64,000 bases of DNA from Pseudomonas sp. MF4836 (GCF_002018875.1 NZ_MVOL01000018.1:62001-126000), one strand, 5' to 3'; counted from the stretch's first letter, positions 42,955 to 52,125 are shown. Numbers and translations: made by a program. Notes: generated by a model not told the origin, from the sequence alone.

Positions 42955-42969
42955 TTACCCTGAGCGTAA
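42955..42969. promoter_or_regulatory. LysR-type T-N11-A site upstream of mdcA
   Basis: TTAC (42955-42958), 7 nt, GTAA (42966-42969) is a symmetric LysR box with T-N11-A spacing. It lies 80 nt upstream of the mdcA ATG, in the region shared with the divergent NADAR gene. Binding by MdcR at the far end of the operon is inferred. Confidence 0.5.
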
Positions 42970-43049
42970 CGATCCGCCGCTGGGCTTGATTGATGCCCCG
43001 GGCATTGCCTCCTAAGGTGGCTCCACGACAGCGAACCAGTGGAGTGAGC

Positions 43050-44726
43050 ATGACAACAATAATATCCCCCGACTCGCGCTGGACGCGGCGGCGCAGCGAA
43101 AAGCAGCGGCGCCTCGAACAGGTGCGGGCCCTGGCCGATGGTGTGGTGTTGCCCACCGACAAGATCGTGGCGGCCCTGGAGGCGTTGATCCTGCCCGGGG
43201 ACCGGGTGGTGCTGGAGGGCAACAACCAGAAGCAGGCGGATTTCCTGTCGCGCTCACTGGCCAAGGCCGACCCGGCCAAGCTCCACGACTTGCACATGAT
43301 CATGCCCAGCGTCGGCCGTTCCGAGCACCTGGACCTGTTCGAGCGCGGCATCGCGCGCAAGCTGGACTTTTCCTTTGCCGGTACCCAGAGCCTGCGCATC
43401 AGCCAGTTGCTCGAAGACGGGCTGCTGGAAGTCGGCGCGATCCATACCTACATCGAGCTTTATGCACGGCTGGTGGTGGACCTGATTCCCAACGTGGTGC
43501 TCTCGGCCGGCTTCATGGCCGACCGCGCCGGCAATATCTACACCGGCCCGAGCACCGAGGACACCCCGGCGCTGATCGAGCCGGCAGCCTTCAGCGACGG
43601 TATCGTGATCGTCCAGGTCAACCAGTTGGTGGATGACGTCAGCGAGTTGCCGCGAGTGGACATCCCGGCGTCCTGGGTGGATTTCGTGGTGGTGGCCGAC
43701 AAGCCGTTCTACATCGAGCCGCTGTTTACCCGCGACCCACGGCATATCAAGCCGGTGCACGTGCTGATGGCGATGATGGCGATCCGCGGCATCTACGAAA
43801 AACACAATGTGCAGTCGCTGAACCACGGCATCGGTTTCAACACCGCGGCCATCGAGCTGATCCTGCCCACCTACGGTGAATCCCTGGGGCTCAAGGGCAA
43901 GATCTGCCGCAACTGGACCCTCAACCCCCATCCGACCCTGATCCCGGCCATTGAAAGTGGCTGGGTGGAAAGCGTGCACTGCTTCGGCACCGAGTTGGGC
44001 ATGGAGCACTACATCGCCGCGCGCCCGGACGTGTTCTTCACCGGCCGCGACGGTTCCCTGCGCTCCAACCGGATGTTCTGCCAACTGGCCGGGCAGTACG
44101 CGGTGGACCTGTTTATCGGCGCCACTTTGCAGGTGGACGGCGACGGCCATTCTTCCACCGTGACCCGCGGGCGCCTGGCCGGTTTCGGCGGGGCCCCGAA
44201 CATGGGCCACGACCCCCGCGGCCGACGCCATGGCACCCCGGCCTGGCTGGATATGCGCGTCGATCAGAGCGACGCGCCCCAGGCCATGCTCGAACGCGGC
44301 AAGAAGCTGGTGGTGCAGATGGTCGAGACCTTCCAGGAAGGCGGCAAACCGACCTTCGTCGAGACCCTGGATGCGGTGGAAGTGGCGCGCAAGAGCGGCA
44401 TGCCCCTGGCGCCGATCATGATCTACGGCGACGACGTCACCCACCTGCTGACCGAGGAAGGCATCGCCTACCTGTACAAGGCCCGCTCCCTGGAAGAGCG
44501 CCAGGCCATGATCGCCGCCGTGGCCGGGGTCACCGTCATCGGCCTGCGACACAACCCCAAAGACACCGCGCGCATGCGCCGTGAAGGCTTGATCGCCTTG
44601 CCCGAAGACCTCGGCATTCGCCGTACCGATGCCAGTCGCGAGTTGCTCGCGGCGAAAAGCGTCGCCGATCTGGTGGAGTGGTCGGGTGGCCTGTACCACC
44701 CGCCCGCCAAGTTCAGGAGCTGGTAA
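43050..44726 (+). CDS. mdcA: Malonate decarboxylase alpha subunit (acetyl-ACP:malonate transferase)
   Basis: A 558-residue subunit that exchanges acetate on the MdcC carrier for malonate, forming malonyl-S-ACP. Features include DRVVLEGNNQKQADFLSRSL, GFMADRAGNIYTGPS, VHCFGTELGMEHYIAARPDVFFTGRDGSLR and YGDDVTHLLTEEGIAYLYKA, as in MdcA proteins. The ATG at 43050 has GGAGTG upstream. Its stop shares one base with the mdcB start (TAATG). First gene of the biotin-independent malonate decarboxylase operon. Confidence 0.96.
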   Translation: MTTIISPDSRWTRRRSEKQRRLEQVRALADGVVLPTDKIVAALEALILPGDRVVLEGNNQKQADFLSRSLAKADPAKLHDLHMIMPSVGRSEHLDLFERGIARKLDFSFAGTQSLRISQLLEDGLLEVGAIHTYIELYARLVVDLIPNVVLSAGFMADRAGNIYTGPSTEDTPALIEPAAFSDGIVIVQVNQLVDDVSELPRVDIPASWVDFVVVADKPFYIEPLFTRDPRHIKPVHVLMAMMAIRGIYEKHNVQSLNHGIGFNTAAIELILPTYGESLGLKGKICRNWTLNPHPTLIPAIESGWVESVHCFGTELGMEHYIAARPDVFFTGRDGSLRSNRMFCQLAGQYAVDLFIGATLQVDGDGHSSTVTRGRLAGFGGAPNMGHDPRGRRHGTPAWLDMRVDQSDAPQAMLERGKKLVVQMVETFQEGGKPTFVETLDAVEVARKSGMPLAPIMIYGDDVTHLLTEEGIAYLYKARSLEERQAMIAAVAGVTVIGLRHNPKDTARMRREGLIALPEDLGIRRTDASRELLAAKSVADLVEWSGGLYHPPAKFRSW

Positions 44727-45601
44727 TGCACGCATTCAATCTGCACGCGAAACCCTTGAGCCTGGCCGAGCGCCTGGCGGACCTGGCGGTCGACGCACTG
44801 ATCGACGAGGCCGACCTGTCGCCCAAGCCGGCGCTGGTGGATCGTCGTGGCAACGGTGCCCACAGCGACCTGCACCTGGGGCTGATGCACGCCTCGGCCC
44901 TGTCCCTGTGGCCGGCGTTCAAGGCCATGGCCGACGCCGCCATTGAACTCGGCGCGATCGGTTTGCCATTGCGCGAAGCCCTGGGCCGCATCGGCCGTGA
45001 AGGCGAAGCGGCGATGCTGGTCACCACCGGCGGGGTCAATACCCATCGTGGGGCTATATGGGCCCTGGGCCTGCTGGTGGCGGCTGCGGCGCTGGAGCCT
45101 CAGGCCAACCGCGCCGGCAGCCTGGCCGTTCGCGCCGCACGCCTGGCGTTGCTCGATGATCGCCATGCCCCGCGTGCCCTCAGCCATGGCGCCCAGGTGG
45201 CGCAGCGCTACGGTGCACTCGGTGCCCGCGAACAGGCGCAGTTGGGGTTCCCAGCGGTGCTGCAACATGGCTTGCCGCAGCTTCAGCGCAGTCGCGCCCA
45301 GGGCCATGGCGAGCAGAACGCCCGGCTCGATGCCTTGCTCGCCATCATGACCACCCTGGTCGACACCTGCGTGCTGTACCGCGCCGGCGAGCAGGGCTTG
45401 CAGGCCATGCAGCGGGGCGCGCGGGCGGTGCTCGAGGCCGGTGGCAGTGCGAGCCTGGCCGGGCGTCGCCGCCTGCATGAGCTGGACCAACAGTTATTGG
45501 CCTTGAATGCCTCGCCCGGCGGCGCTGCGGACCTCCTGGCAGCCTGCCTGTTGCTCGACCGGATCGAGTCCGGCGACGCCTTTATCCAGGGAGCAGTGTG
45601 A
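44726..45601 (+). CDS. mdcB: Triphosphoribosyl-dephospho-CoA synthase
   Basis: A 291-residue CitG-family enzyme. From ATP and dephospho-CoA it makes the precursor of the 2'-(5''-phosphoribosyl)-3'-dephospho-CoA group of MdcC. Conserved segments are EADLSPKPALVDRRGNGAHSDLHLG, IGREGEAAMLVTTGGVNTHRGAIWALGLL and the Ala-rich helices between. The start overlaps the mdcA stop by 1 nt; the stop overlaps the mdcC ATG by 1 nt. Confidence 0.94.
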   Translation: MHAFNLHAKPLSLAERLADLAVDALIDEADLSPKPALVDRRGNGAHSDLHLGLMHASALSLWPAFKAMADAAIELGAIGLPLREALGRIGREGEAAMLVTTGGVNTHRGAIWALGLLVAAAALEPQANRAGSLAVRAARLALLDDRHAPRALSHGAQVAQRYGALGAREQAQLGFPAVLQHGLPQLQRSRAQGHGEQNARLDALLAIMTTLVDTCVLYRAGEQGLQAMQRGARAVLEAGGSASLAGRRRLHELDQQLLALNASPGGAADLLAACLLLDRIESGDAFIQGAV

Positions 45602-45900
45602 TGGAAACCTTGTCTTTTGAATTTCCCGCCGGGCCACCGGCTCGCGGTCGGGCGCTGGTGGGCTGTGTCGGCTCGGGCGACCTGGAAGTGCTGCTCGAAC
45701 CCGGCCCGGCCGGCAAGCTGACGATCCAGGTGCAGACCTCGGTGAATGGCAGCGGGGCGCGCTGGCAGCATCTGTTCGAGCGCCTCTTCGACGGCCAGGT
45801 GCCGCCGGCGCTGGCCATCGATATTCATGATTTCGGCGCCACGCCGGGCGTGGTGCGCCTGCGCCTGGAACAGGGCTTCGAGGAGATCGGCCATGACTGA
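45601..45900 (+). CDS. mdcC: Malonate decarboxylase acyl carrier protein (delta subunit)
   Basis: A 99-residue carrier. The prosthetic group is attached to the Ser of VGSGDLEVLLE, here Ser25, the same number as in Klebsiella MdcC. The arm carries acetyl and malonyl thioesters. The sequence is otherwise that of the family (TSVNGSGARWQHLFERLFDGQ). It starts with ATG at 45601 coupled to mdcB, and its last 8 nt overlap mdcD. Confidence 0.94.
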   Translation: METLSFEFPAGPPARGRALVGCVGSGDLEVLLEPGPAGKLTIQVQTSVNGSGARWQHLFERLFDGQVPPALAIDIHDFGATPGVVRLRLEQGFEEIGHD

Positions 45901-46744
45901 CAGCGACCGCCTGTTGCACAAGCACAGCTTCGTCGAACTCGGCGCTCGCCAGCGGGCCAGGGCCTTGCTCGATGCCGGCAGCTTTCGCGAGTTGCTCGAC
46001 CCTTTCCAGCGGGTCATGTCGCCCTGGCTCGTCCGCCAGGGCGTGGTGCCCCAGGCCGACGACGGGGTGGTGATCGCCAAGGGCAAGATCAATGGCCTGC
46101 CGGTGGTGATTGCCGCCATCGAAGGCGCATTCCAGGGCGGCAGCCTGGGTGAAGTGGGCGGGGCGAAGATCGCCGGCGCCCTGGAACTGGCCGCCGAGGA
46201 CAACCGCAACGGCATCGCCACTCGCGCCGTCTTGCTCCTGGAAACCGGCGGCGTGCGCCTGCAGGAAGCCAACCTGGGGCTGGCGGCGATTGCCGATATC
46301 CACGCGGCGATTGTCGACCTGCGCCAGTACCAGCCGGTGATCGGCGTGGTGGCCGGCAGCGTTGGCTGTTTTGGCGGGATGTCGATTGCCGCCGGCCTGT
46401 GCAGTTACCTGCTGGTGACCCAAGAAGCGCGGCTCGGGCTCAACGGCCCGCAAGTGATCGAGCAGGAAGCCGGCCTTGAGGAGTACGACTCCCGCGACCG
46501 GCCGTTTATCTGGAGCCTGACCGGCGGCGAACAGCGCTTTGCCAGTGGCCTGGTGGATCGGTATGTGGCCGACGATGTGGCGCAGATCCAGCAGCAGGTC
46601 GGTGAACTGTTGGCCCTGGGGTTGCCGGCGCAGCAGCGCAGCCGCCAGGCCGAACATTACCTGGGCTGCCTGGCGCGGCTGGATACCGCGCCGCAAATCG
46701 AACCGGCAACGGTTCGCGACCTGTATCAAGGAGACCGCTCATGA
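45893..46744 (+). CDS. mdcD: Malonate decarboxylase beta subunit
   Basis: A 283-residue carboxyltransferase-fold subunit. With MdcE it decarboxylates malonyl-S-ACP to acetyl-S-ACP. Signatures are VVIAAIEGAFQGGSLGEVGGAKIAGALELA, ETGGVRLQEANLGLAAIADIHAAI and GSVGCFGGMSIAAGL. The ATG at 45893 overlaps mdcC; the longer frame is in another gene's space. Its stop overlaps mdcE by 4 nt. Confidence 0.95.
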   Translation: MTDSDRLLHKHSFVELGARQRARALLDAGSFRELLDPFQRVMSPWLVRQGVVPQADDGVVIAKGKINGLPVVIAAIEGAFQGGSLGEVGGAKIAGALELAAEDNRNGIATRAVLLLETGGVRLQEANLGLAAIADIHAAIVDLRQYQPVIGVVAGSVGCFGGMSIAAGLCSYLLVTQEARLGLNGPQVIEQEAGLEEYDSRDRPFIWSLTGGEQRFASGLVDRYVADDVAQIQQQVGELLALGLPAQQRSRQAEHYLGCLARLDTAPQIEPATVRDLYQGDRS

Positions 46745-47544
46745 GTGCTTATTCCCTGCGCGGCTGGCACTGGTTTCAGGCCCTGAGTGCCGGCGCCACG
46801 CCCGTCACTGATGTGCCGGCATCGTTGAGCGTCGCGGACGGCCACCTGGCCGGGCAAGCGGTGCGTTTTATCGCCGTGGTGGCCGACCCGGACAACCGTT
46901 TCCCCCGTGCCCGCAACGGCGAAGTCGGGTTGCTGGAAGGCTGGAGCCTGGCTCGGGTGGTGGATGACGTGATCGCGGCCGATGCCGCGCACACCGAAAA
47001 ACGCCCCCTGATCGCCATCGTCGATGTGCCGAGCCAGGCCTACGGTCGGCGTGAAGAAGCACTGGGCATTCACCAGGCGCTGGCCGGGGCGGCCGACAGT
47101 TATGCCCGGGCGCGGCTGGCCGGGCACCCGGTGATTGCCCTGCTGGTGGGCAAGGCCATGTCCGGGGCGTTTCTGGCCCACGGCTACCAGGCCAACCGCC
47201 TGATCGCCCTGCGTGACCCGGGGGTGATGGTGCATGCCATGGGCAAGGCTTCGGCGGCGCGGGTGACCCTGCGCAGCGTCGAGGAACTGGAAGCCCTGGC
47301 CGCCAGCGTGCCGCCGATGGCCTATGACATCGACAGCTTTGCCAGCCTGGGCCTGCTCTGGGAAACCCTGTCGGTGACTCAGATCGAACAACCCACGGCC
47401 CATGACCTGGCGCGGGTCAACGAGTGCCTGGTGCAGGCGATAGCCGATGTGCGCGCCACCGGGCATGACCTGAGCGGGCGGTTGGGCGCGAGCAATCGGG
47501 TAGCGTCGAGCCGGGTGCGCCAGCTGTTGCGAGAACAGTGGTGA
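46741..47544 (+). CDS. mdcE: Malonate decarboxylase gamma subunit
   Basis: A 267-residue partner of MdcD in the decarboxylase, with a crotonase-like fold. Recognisable stretches are IAIVDVPSQAYGRREEALGIHQAL, GHPVIALLVGKAMSGAFLAHGYQANRLIALRDPGVMVHAMGK. It overlaps mdcD by 4 nt (ATGA) and mdcG by 4 nt (GTGA), which suggests stoichiometric synthesis. Confidence 0.95.
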   Translation: MSAYSLRGWHWFQALSAGATPVTDVPASLSVADGHLAGQAVRFIAVVADPDNRFPRARNGEVGLLEGWSLARVVDDVIAADAAHTEKRPLIAIVDVPSQAYGRREEALGIHQALAGAADSYARARLAGHPVIALLVGKAMSGAFLAHGYQANRLIALRDPGVMVHAMGKASAARVTLRSVEELEALAASVPPMAYDIDSFASLGLLWETLSVTQIEQPTAHDLARVNECLVQAIADVRATGHDLSGRLGASNRVASSRVRQLLREQW

Positions 47545-48164
47545 GCCGCTTGCCACCCCAGCCCCATGACCTGCTCTGGGGCCTGACGCCCGAGCAATTG
47601 CCGGGCGATGCGCCAGCCTGGGTGGTGGCGGCCATGGCCGACGGCCAGCCGGTGGTGGTGCGCCGGGCGTTGACCGCGCCGGGGCAGGTGGCGGTGGGCG
47701 TGCGCGGGCGCCTGCGCGAGCAGCGTTATCCGACCCTGATGGCGCTGGCCTCCATCAGCCGTTGCGTCACGCCCGAAGCCCTGTGCGCAGTGGAGTCGGA
47801 TCAGCCCTGGCCGGCGTTGCGGGCCCTGGCCCTGTTGCGCCCGCAGTTGAACGCGTGCGGCCTGGTGTGGGGCGTCAGCGGCAGCGCCGGGTTTGAACTG
47901 GCCAGCGGTGTGGCAGCGCTGCACCAGGGCAGTGACCTGGACCTGATTGCGCGCAGCGTCGAACCTCTGCCCCGGGCCCAGGCCCGGCACCTGCTGGCGT
48001 TGCTGGACAGCGCGCCATGCCCGGTGGACCTGCAATTACAGACCCCCAACGGCGCACTGGCCCTGCGCGAATGGGCTGCCGGCGCCCGGCGTGTATTGCT
48101 CAAATGCGCGACGGGTGCTCGGCTGGTCGAGAACCCGTGGCAGGCCCTGGAGCATGTGGCGTGA
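47541..48164 (+). CDS. mdcG: Phosphoribosyl-dephospho-CoA transferase
   Basis: A 207-residue nucleotidyltransferase-like enzyme that loads the prosthetic group onto apo-MdcC. The catalytic motif GSDLDLIARS is seen near residue 132, after WGVSGSAGFELASG. The GTG at 47541 overlaps mdcE by 4 nt; GTG 47538 is a near alternative. It overlaps mdcH by 4 nt as well. Confidence 0.92.
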   Translation: MSRLPPQPHDLLWGLTPEQLPGDAPAWVVAAMADGQPVVVRRALTAPGQVAVGVRGRLREQRYPTLMALASISRCVTPEALCAVESDQPWPALRALALLRPQLNACGLVWGVSGSAGFELASGVAALHQGSDLDLIARSVEPLPRAQARHLLALLDSAPCPVDLQLQTPNGALALREWAAGARRVLLKCATGARLVENPWQALEHVA

Positions 48165-49096
48165 GCAGCCTGCTGGTGTTTCCGGGCCAGGGCGCGCAGC
48201 AGCCGGGCATGTTGCAGCGCCTGCCGCCCAACCCGCTGGTGCAGGCCTGCCTGCAAGAGGCGGCGCAGGTGCTGGGCGAGGATCCGCTGACCCTGGACTC
48301 CCCCGCCGCCCTGGCCAATACCCGGGCCGTGCAACTGTGTTTGCTGATCGCCGGCGTTGCCAGTGCCCGACTGCTGCTGGAGCAGGCACCGGCGCCGGAG
48401 TACGTGGCCGGGCTGTCCATCGGCGCCTATCCGGCGGCGGTGGTGGCCGGGGCCCTGGAATTTGCCGATGCGTTGCGCCTGGTGAGCCTGCGGGGCGAGC
48501 TGATGCAGCGTGCCTACCCCGAGGGTTATGGGATGACGGCGATCATCGGTCTGCAACTGGCCACGGTGGAGGCCTTGCTGGCCCAGGTCCACTGCGAGCA
48601 GGCACCGGTGTACCTGGCCAATATCAACGCCGACAGCCAACTGGTGATCGCCGGCAGCGACGCCGCGATGCTGCGGGTGGCCGAGCTGGCCCGCGGTTGC
48701 GGGGTGGGCGTGGCCAAGCGCCTGGCGGTCAGCGTGCCGTCCCACTGCCCGTTGCTGGCGCAACCGGCCCAGGCGCTGGCCGAGGCCTTTGCCCAGGTGC
48801 CGATGCAGGCGCCACGCCTGGGTTACCTGAGCAGCAGCCGGGCGCGGCCGCTGCGCCAGGTGGAACAACTGCGCGACGACCTGGCGTTCAACATGTGCCG
48901 GGTGGTGGATTGGCGCGGCACCGTGCAAGGCGCGTATGAGCGCGGCGTGCGGCTACAGATCGAACTGCCGCCTGGTGCGGTGTTGACCGGGCTGGCGCGC
49001 CGGGTGTTCGAACAGGGCAGCGTGATCGCCTACGACGGTGCGCGCCTGGACACCCTGCAGGCGCTGTTGCATGAGGAGGTACGCCGCGACCGATAG
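48161..49096 (+). CDS. mdcH: Malonyl-CoA:ACP transacylase (malonate decarboxylase epsilon subunit)
   Basis: A 311-residue FabD-like transferase. It starts SSLLVFPGQGAQQPGM; the nucleophile elbow is VAGLSIGAYPAAV, and the catalytic His/Arg region AVSVPSHCPLLAQPA is present. It moves malonyl from CoA to the carrier to prime the decarboxylase. The start is a GTG at 48161 overlapping mdcG by 4 nt. Confidence 0.93.
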   Translation: MSSLLVFPGQGAQQPGMLQRLPPNPLVQACLQEAAQVLGEDPLTLDSPAALANTRAVQLCLLIAGVASARLLLEQAPAPEYVAGLSIGAYPAAVVAGALEFADALRLVSLRGELMQRAYPEGYGMTAIIGLQLATVEALLAQVHCEQAPVYLANINADSQLVIAGSDAAMLRVAELARGCGVGVAKRLAVSVPSHCPLLAQPAQALAEAFAQVPMQAPRLGYLSSSRARPLRQVEQLRDDLAFNMCRVVDWRGTVQGAYERGVRLQIELPPGAVLTGLARRVFEQGSVIAYDGARLDTLQALLHEEVRRDR

Positions 49097-49163
49097 AGCC
49101 CCGACTCAAGCTGGCGAAGCACAAAAACAACAACTTCGACGATGCACTTTGAGGACTACAACA

Positions 49164-49580
49164 ATGATTATTTACGGTGTGGCGCTGTTGGCGATCTGTA
49201 CCCTGGCCGGGGTGATTATCGGTGACATGCTCGGTGTGCTGTTGGGTGTGAAGTCCAATGTGGGCGGGGTCGGGATTGCCATGATCCTGCTGATCTGCGC
49301 GCGTTTGTGGATGCACAAGCGCGGCGGCATGACCAAGGACTGCGAGATGGGCGTCGGCTTCTGGGGCGCCATGTACATCCCGGTGGTGGTGGCCATGGCG
49401 GCCCAGCAAAACGTGGTGACCGCCTTGCACGGCGGTCCGGTGGCAGTGCTGGCGGCCATCGGTTCGGTGGTGCTCTGCGGGTGCACCATTGCCTTGATCA
49501 GTCGCACCAATAAGGGCGAGCCGCTGCCGGATGAACCGGTCGAGCTGGCGCCCGGTGCCGCTGCGGCAGGGGGGCGCTGA
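49164..49580 (+). CDS. madL: Malonate transporter subunit MadL
   Basis: A 138-residue membrane protein with four predicted segments. It begins IIYGVALLAICTLAGVIIGDMLG and has LHGGPVAVLAAIGSVVLCGCTIALISR. MadL and MadM together form a sodium-dependent malonate carrier, first known from Malonomonas rubra. The start at 49164 is the ATG 67 nt after mdcH. It ends 1 nt before the madM start. Confidence 0.93.
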   Translation: MIIYGVALLAICTLAGVIIGDMLGVLLGVKSNVGGVGIAMILLICARLWMHKRGGMTKDCEMGVGFWGAMYIPVVVAMAAQQNVVTALHGGPVAVLAAIGSVVLCGCTIALISRTNKGEPLPDEPVELAPGAAAAGGR

Positions 49581-49581
49581 T

Positions 49582-50346
49582 ATGTGGGATCTCATTGAAA
49601 AGGGCCTGGAACACAACGGGCTGATCACAGCCTTCGCCTTTGTCGGCGTGATCATGTGGCTGTCGGTGCTGCTGTCCAAGCGTCTGACGTTCGGCCGCAT
49701 CCACGGTTCGGCGATTGCGATTGTCATCGGCCTGGTACTGGCCTGGGTCGGCGGCACTATCACCGGTGGGCAGAAGGGCCTGGCGGACCTGGCGCTGTTC
49801 TCCGGCATCGGCCTGATGGGCGGCGCCATGCTGCGGGATTTCGCGATTGTCGCCACGGCCTTCGAGGTCCAGGCCACCGAGGCGCGCAAAGCCGGCTTGA
49901 TCGGGGTCATCGCTCTGCTGCTGGGCACGGTCCTGCCGTTTATCGTCGGCGCGAGCATGGCCTGGGTCTTCGGTTATCGCGATGCAGTGAGCATGACCAC
50001 CATCGGTGCCGGGGCGGTGACCTACATTGTCGGTCCGGTGACCGGGGCGGCGATCGGCGCAACCTCCGATGTGATGGCGCTGTCGATTGCCACCGGCCTG
50101 ATCAAGGCCATCCTGGTGATGGTCGGCACGCCGATGGCCGCACGTTGGATGGGCCTGGACAACCCGCGCTCGGCAATGGTTTTCGGTGGCCTGGCCGGCA
50201 CCGTCAGCGGCGTGACGGCCGGGCTGGCGGCGACCGATCGGCGGCTGGTGCCCTACGGTGCCCTGACCGCAACCTTCCACACCGGGCTCGGCTGCCTGCT
50301 GGGACCGTCGCTGCTGTACTTCATCGTGCGCGGCCTGGTGGGTTAA
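49582..50346 (+). CDS. madM: Malonate transporter subunit MadM
   Basis: A 254-residue membrane protein with about seven to eight segments, the larger half of the malonate carrier. Distinctive parts are AFAFVGVIMWLSVLLSKRLTFGRIHGSAIAIVIGL, GLMGGAMLRDFAIVATAFE and GAGAVTYIVGPVTGAAIGATSDVMALSIATGLIKAI. It follows madL by 1 nt. Last gene of the mdc operon. Confidence 0.94.
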   Translation: MWDLIEKGLEHNGLITAFAFVGVIMWLSVLLSKRLTFGRIHGSAIAIVIGLVLAWVGGTITGGQKGLADLALFSGIGLMGGAMLRDFAIVATAFEVQATEARKAGLIGVIALLLGTVLPFIVGASMAWVFGYRDAVSMTTIGAGAVTYIVGPVTGAAIGATSDVMALSIATGLIKAILVMVGTPMAARWMGLDNPRSAMVFGGLAGTVSGVTAGLAATDRRLVPYGALTATFHTGLGCLLGPSLLYFIVRGLVG

Positions 50347-50353
50347 CTCCCGA

Positions 50354-50413
50354 CTGACGCTTGCGGCCATGGCCGGCCGACTCCCGCGAGGGGCGGCCGG
50401 CCACGGGCGTCAG
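50354..50413. terminator. Long hairpin between convergent madM and mdcR
   Basis: Two nested arm pairs are seen: CTGACGC (50354-50360) with GCGTCAG (50407-50413), and TGGCCGGCCG (50370-50379) with CGGCCGGCCA (50394-50403). It begins 7 nt after madM and includes the mdcR stop codon. It likely limits transcription from both sides. There is no clear T-tract. Confidence 0.6.
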
Positions 50414-51330
50414 GACGCGGCCTGGCGATTGGCGTACATCCGGCACTCGGCCAGCAGCGCCAGCAGGTTCGGATCACGCTCCTTGGCCTTGAGAAACACC
50501 ACGCCGATATGCTGTTGCAGGCGATAACGCGCTTGCAGCGGGATCAGCTTGACCCGGTTCTCATACACCGCGGCAATTCTTCCCGGCAGCAAGGCATAAC
50601 CCACCCCTGAACTGACCATGCTCAGCAGGGTGAAGATGTCGTTGACCTGCATCGCCACCTTCGGTTCGAACCCCGCCTGCTTGAACACCCGGACCCCGTC
50701 CTGGTGCGTGGCGAAACCCTGGGTCAGGGTAATGAAGGTAGCGTCGCGCACATCGCTGAGGTCGACTTCCGCCTGCTGCGCGAAGGGCGAATCGGCGGGG
50801 GTGGCGAGAAAGATATCGTCGGAAAACAGCGGGATCTGCTCGCAGTCCGGGTCGCTGATGCTGTCATCCAGGGACACCAGGATCGCGTCGACTTCCATGT
50901 TCTTGAGCTTGTACAGCAGGTCGATATTGGACCCCAGGATCAGGTCGATATTGAGTTCGCTGCGGCGGATCTTCAGGCCCATGATCAACTGCGGCACGGT
51001 CTTCACCGTCAGCGAATACAGGGAGCCGAGCTTGAAGCGTTCGGCGGAGAACCCGGCGGCTTCACGGGTCAGGCGTACGCTTTCGACCACGTCGCCAATC
51101 AGCTTTTGCGCCCGTTCCTCGAGGACATAGGCGCTTTCCAGCGGCGTCAGGTTACGCCCCTCGTGCTTGAACAGCGGGCAGCGCAGGGCACTTTCCAGGG
51201 AATGGATGGCCCGATGCACGCTGACATTGCTGGTGTGCAACTCGGCCGCAGCACGGGTCAGGTTGCCGGTGCGCATGAAGGCGAGAAACACTTCGAGCTT
51301 TTTCAGGGTCAACTCTTCGTCGATCAGCAT
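50410..51330 (-). CDS. mdcR: LysR family regulator of malonate genes
   Basis: A 306-residue LysR protein. The winged HTH is TLKKLEVFLAFMRTGNLTRAAAELHTSNVSVHRAIHSLE, followed by the effector domain (about 95-300). It lies at the end of the mdc operon on the opposite strand, as MdcR does in other pseudomonads, where it acts in malonate-dependent activation. The start at 51330 is the ATG before LIDEELTL; the open frame is longer. An MdcR-type box is proposed upstream of mdcA. Confidence 0.9.
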   Translation of the reverse strand: MLIDEELTLKKLEVFLAFMRTGNLTRAAAELHTSNVSVHRAIHSLESALRCPLFKHEGRNLTPLESAYVLEERAQKLIGDVVESVRLTREAAGFSAERFKLGSLYSLTVKTVPQLIMGLKIRRSELNIDLILGSNIDLLYKLKNMEVDAILVSLDDSISDPDCEQIPLFSDDIFLATPADSPFAQQAEVDLSDVRDATFITLTQGFATHQDGVRVFKQAGFEPKVAMQVNDIFTLLSMVSSGVGYALLPGRIAAVYENRVKLIPLQARYRLQQHIGVVFLKAKERDPNLLALLAECRMYANRQAAS

Positions 51331-51484
51331 GGCGGCCACTCTTGTTCGATGGGCAGGATTGTGCCCGACGAACAGGGCCTTGGCTGGAGCTTTTTTTGCC
51401 CCATCTAGTGTGGGTAATGTTGCGCTTTCAGGCTCCAGGCCTGAGCCTTGCGTCCTGTTGTAACCGCTTGAGGGAAAGTGACAC

Positions 51485-52102
51485 ATGTATCACGGGGAAA
51501 AATTCAACGCCTGGACCCATTTGCTGGGTGCGGTCGCGGCGTGTATCGGGGGCGTGTGGCTGGTGGTCCTGGCCAGCCTCGACGGCAACCCCTGGAAGAT
51601 CGTCAGCGTGGCGATCTACGGGTTCACCTTGCTGGTGCTGTACAGCGTCTCCACCGTGTACCACAGCGTGCGCGGGCCGAAGAAAAGCATCATGCAGAAG
51701 CTCGATCACTTTTCGATCTACCTGCTGATCGCCGGCAGCTACACGCCATTCTGCCTGGTGACCCTGCGCGGGCCCTGGGGCTGGACCCTGTTCGGGATTG
51801 TCTGGGGGCTGGCGCTGATCGGCATCCTGCAAGAGATCAAGCCGCGCTCCGAGGCGCGGATCCTGTCGATCGTGATCTACGCCGTGATGGGCTGGATCGT
51901 GCTGGTGGCGGTGAAGCCGTTGCTGGCGGCCCTGGGCTCGACCGGCTTCGCCTGGCTGGCCTCGGGCGGGGTGCTGTACACCGTGGGCATCATCTTCTTC
52001 GCCCTCGACAGCCGCCTGCGCCACGCCCATGGCATCTGGCACCTGTTCGTGATCGGCGGCAGCCTGCTGCATTTCGTGGCGATTCTGTTCTACGTGCTCT
52101 AG
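51485..52102 (+). CDS. Hemolysin III family (PAQR) membrane protein
   Basis: A 205-residue membrane protein with seven predicted segments. It starts MYHGEKFNAWTHLLGAVAACIG, has VYHSVRGPKKSIMQKLDHFSIYLLIAGSYTPFCL and ends HGIWHLFVIGGSLLHFVAILFYVL. These His/Asp residues (TH, DH, HxxxH) form the metal site of HlyIII/PAQR. The hemolysin name derives from one Bacillus protein; physiological role unknown, possibly lipid-related. It is divergent from mdcR. Confidence 0.92.
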   Translation: MYHGEKFNAWTHLLGAVAACIGGVWLVVLASLDGNPWKIVSVAIYGFTLLVLYSVSTVYHSVRGPKKSIMQKLDHFSIYLLIAGSYTPFCLVTLRGPWGWTLFGIVWGLALIGILQEIKPRSEARILSIVIYAVMGWIVLVAVKPLLAALGSTGFAWLASGGVLYTVGIIFFALDSRLRHAHGIWHLFVIGGSLLHFVAILFYVL

Positions 52103-52125
52103 GGCTTCATTGGCCGTTAACGCGC

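Noticed and set aside
42990..43049. Longer N-terminus for mdcA
   Set aside because: The added codons have no family resemblance, and the ATG at 43050 has GGAGTG at the right distance.
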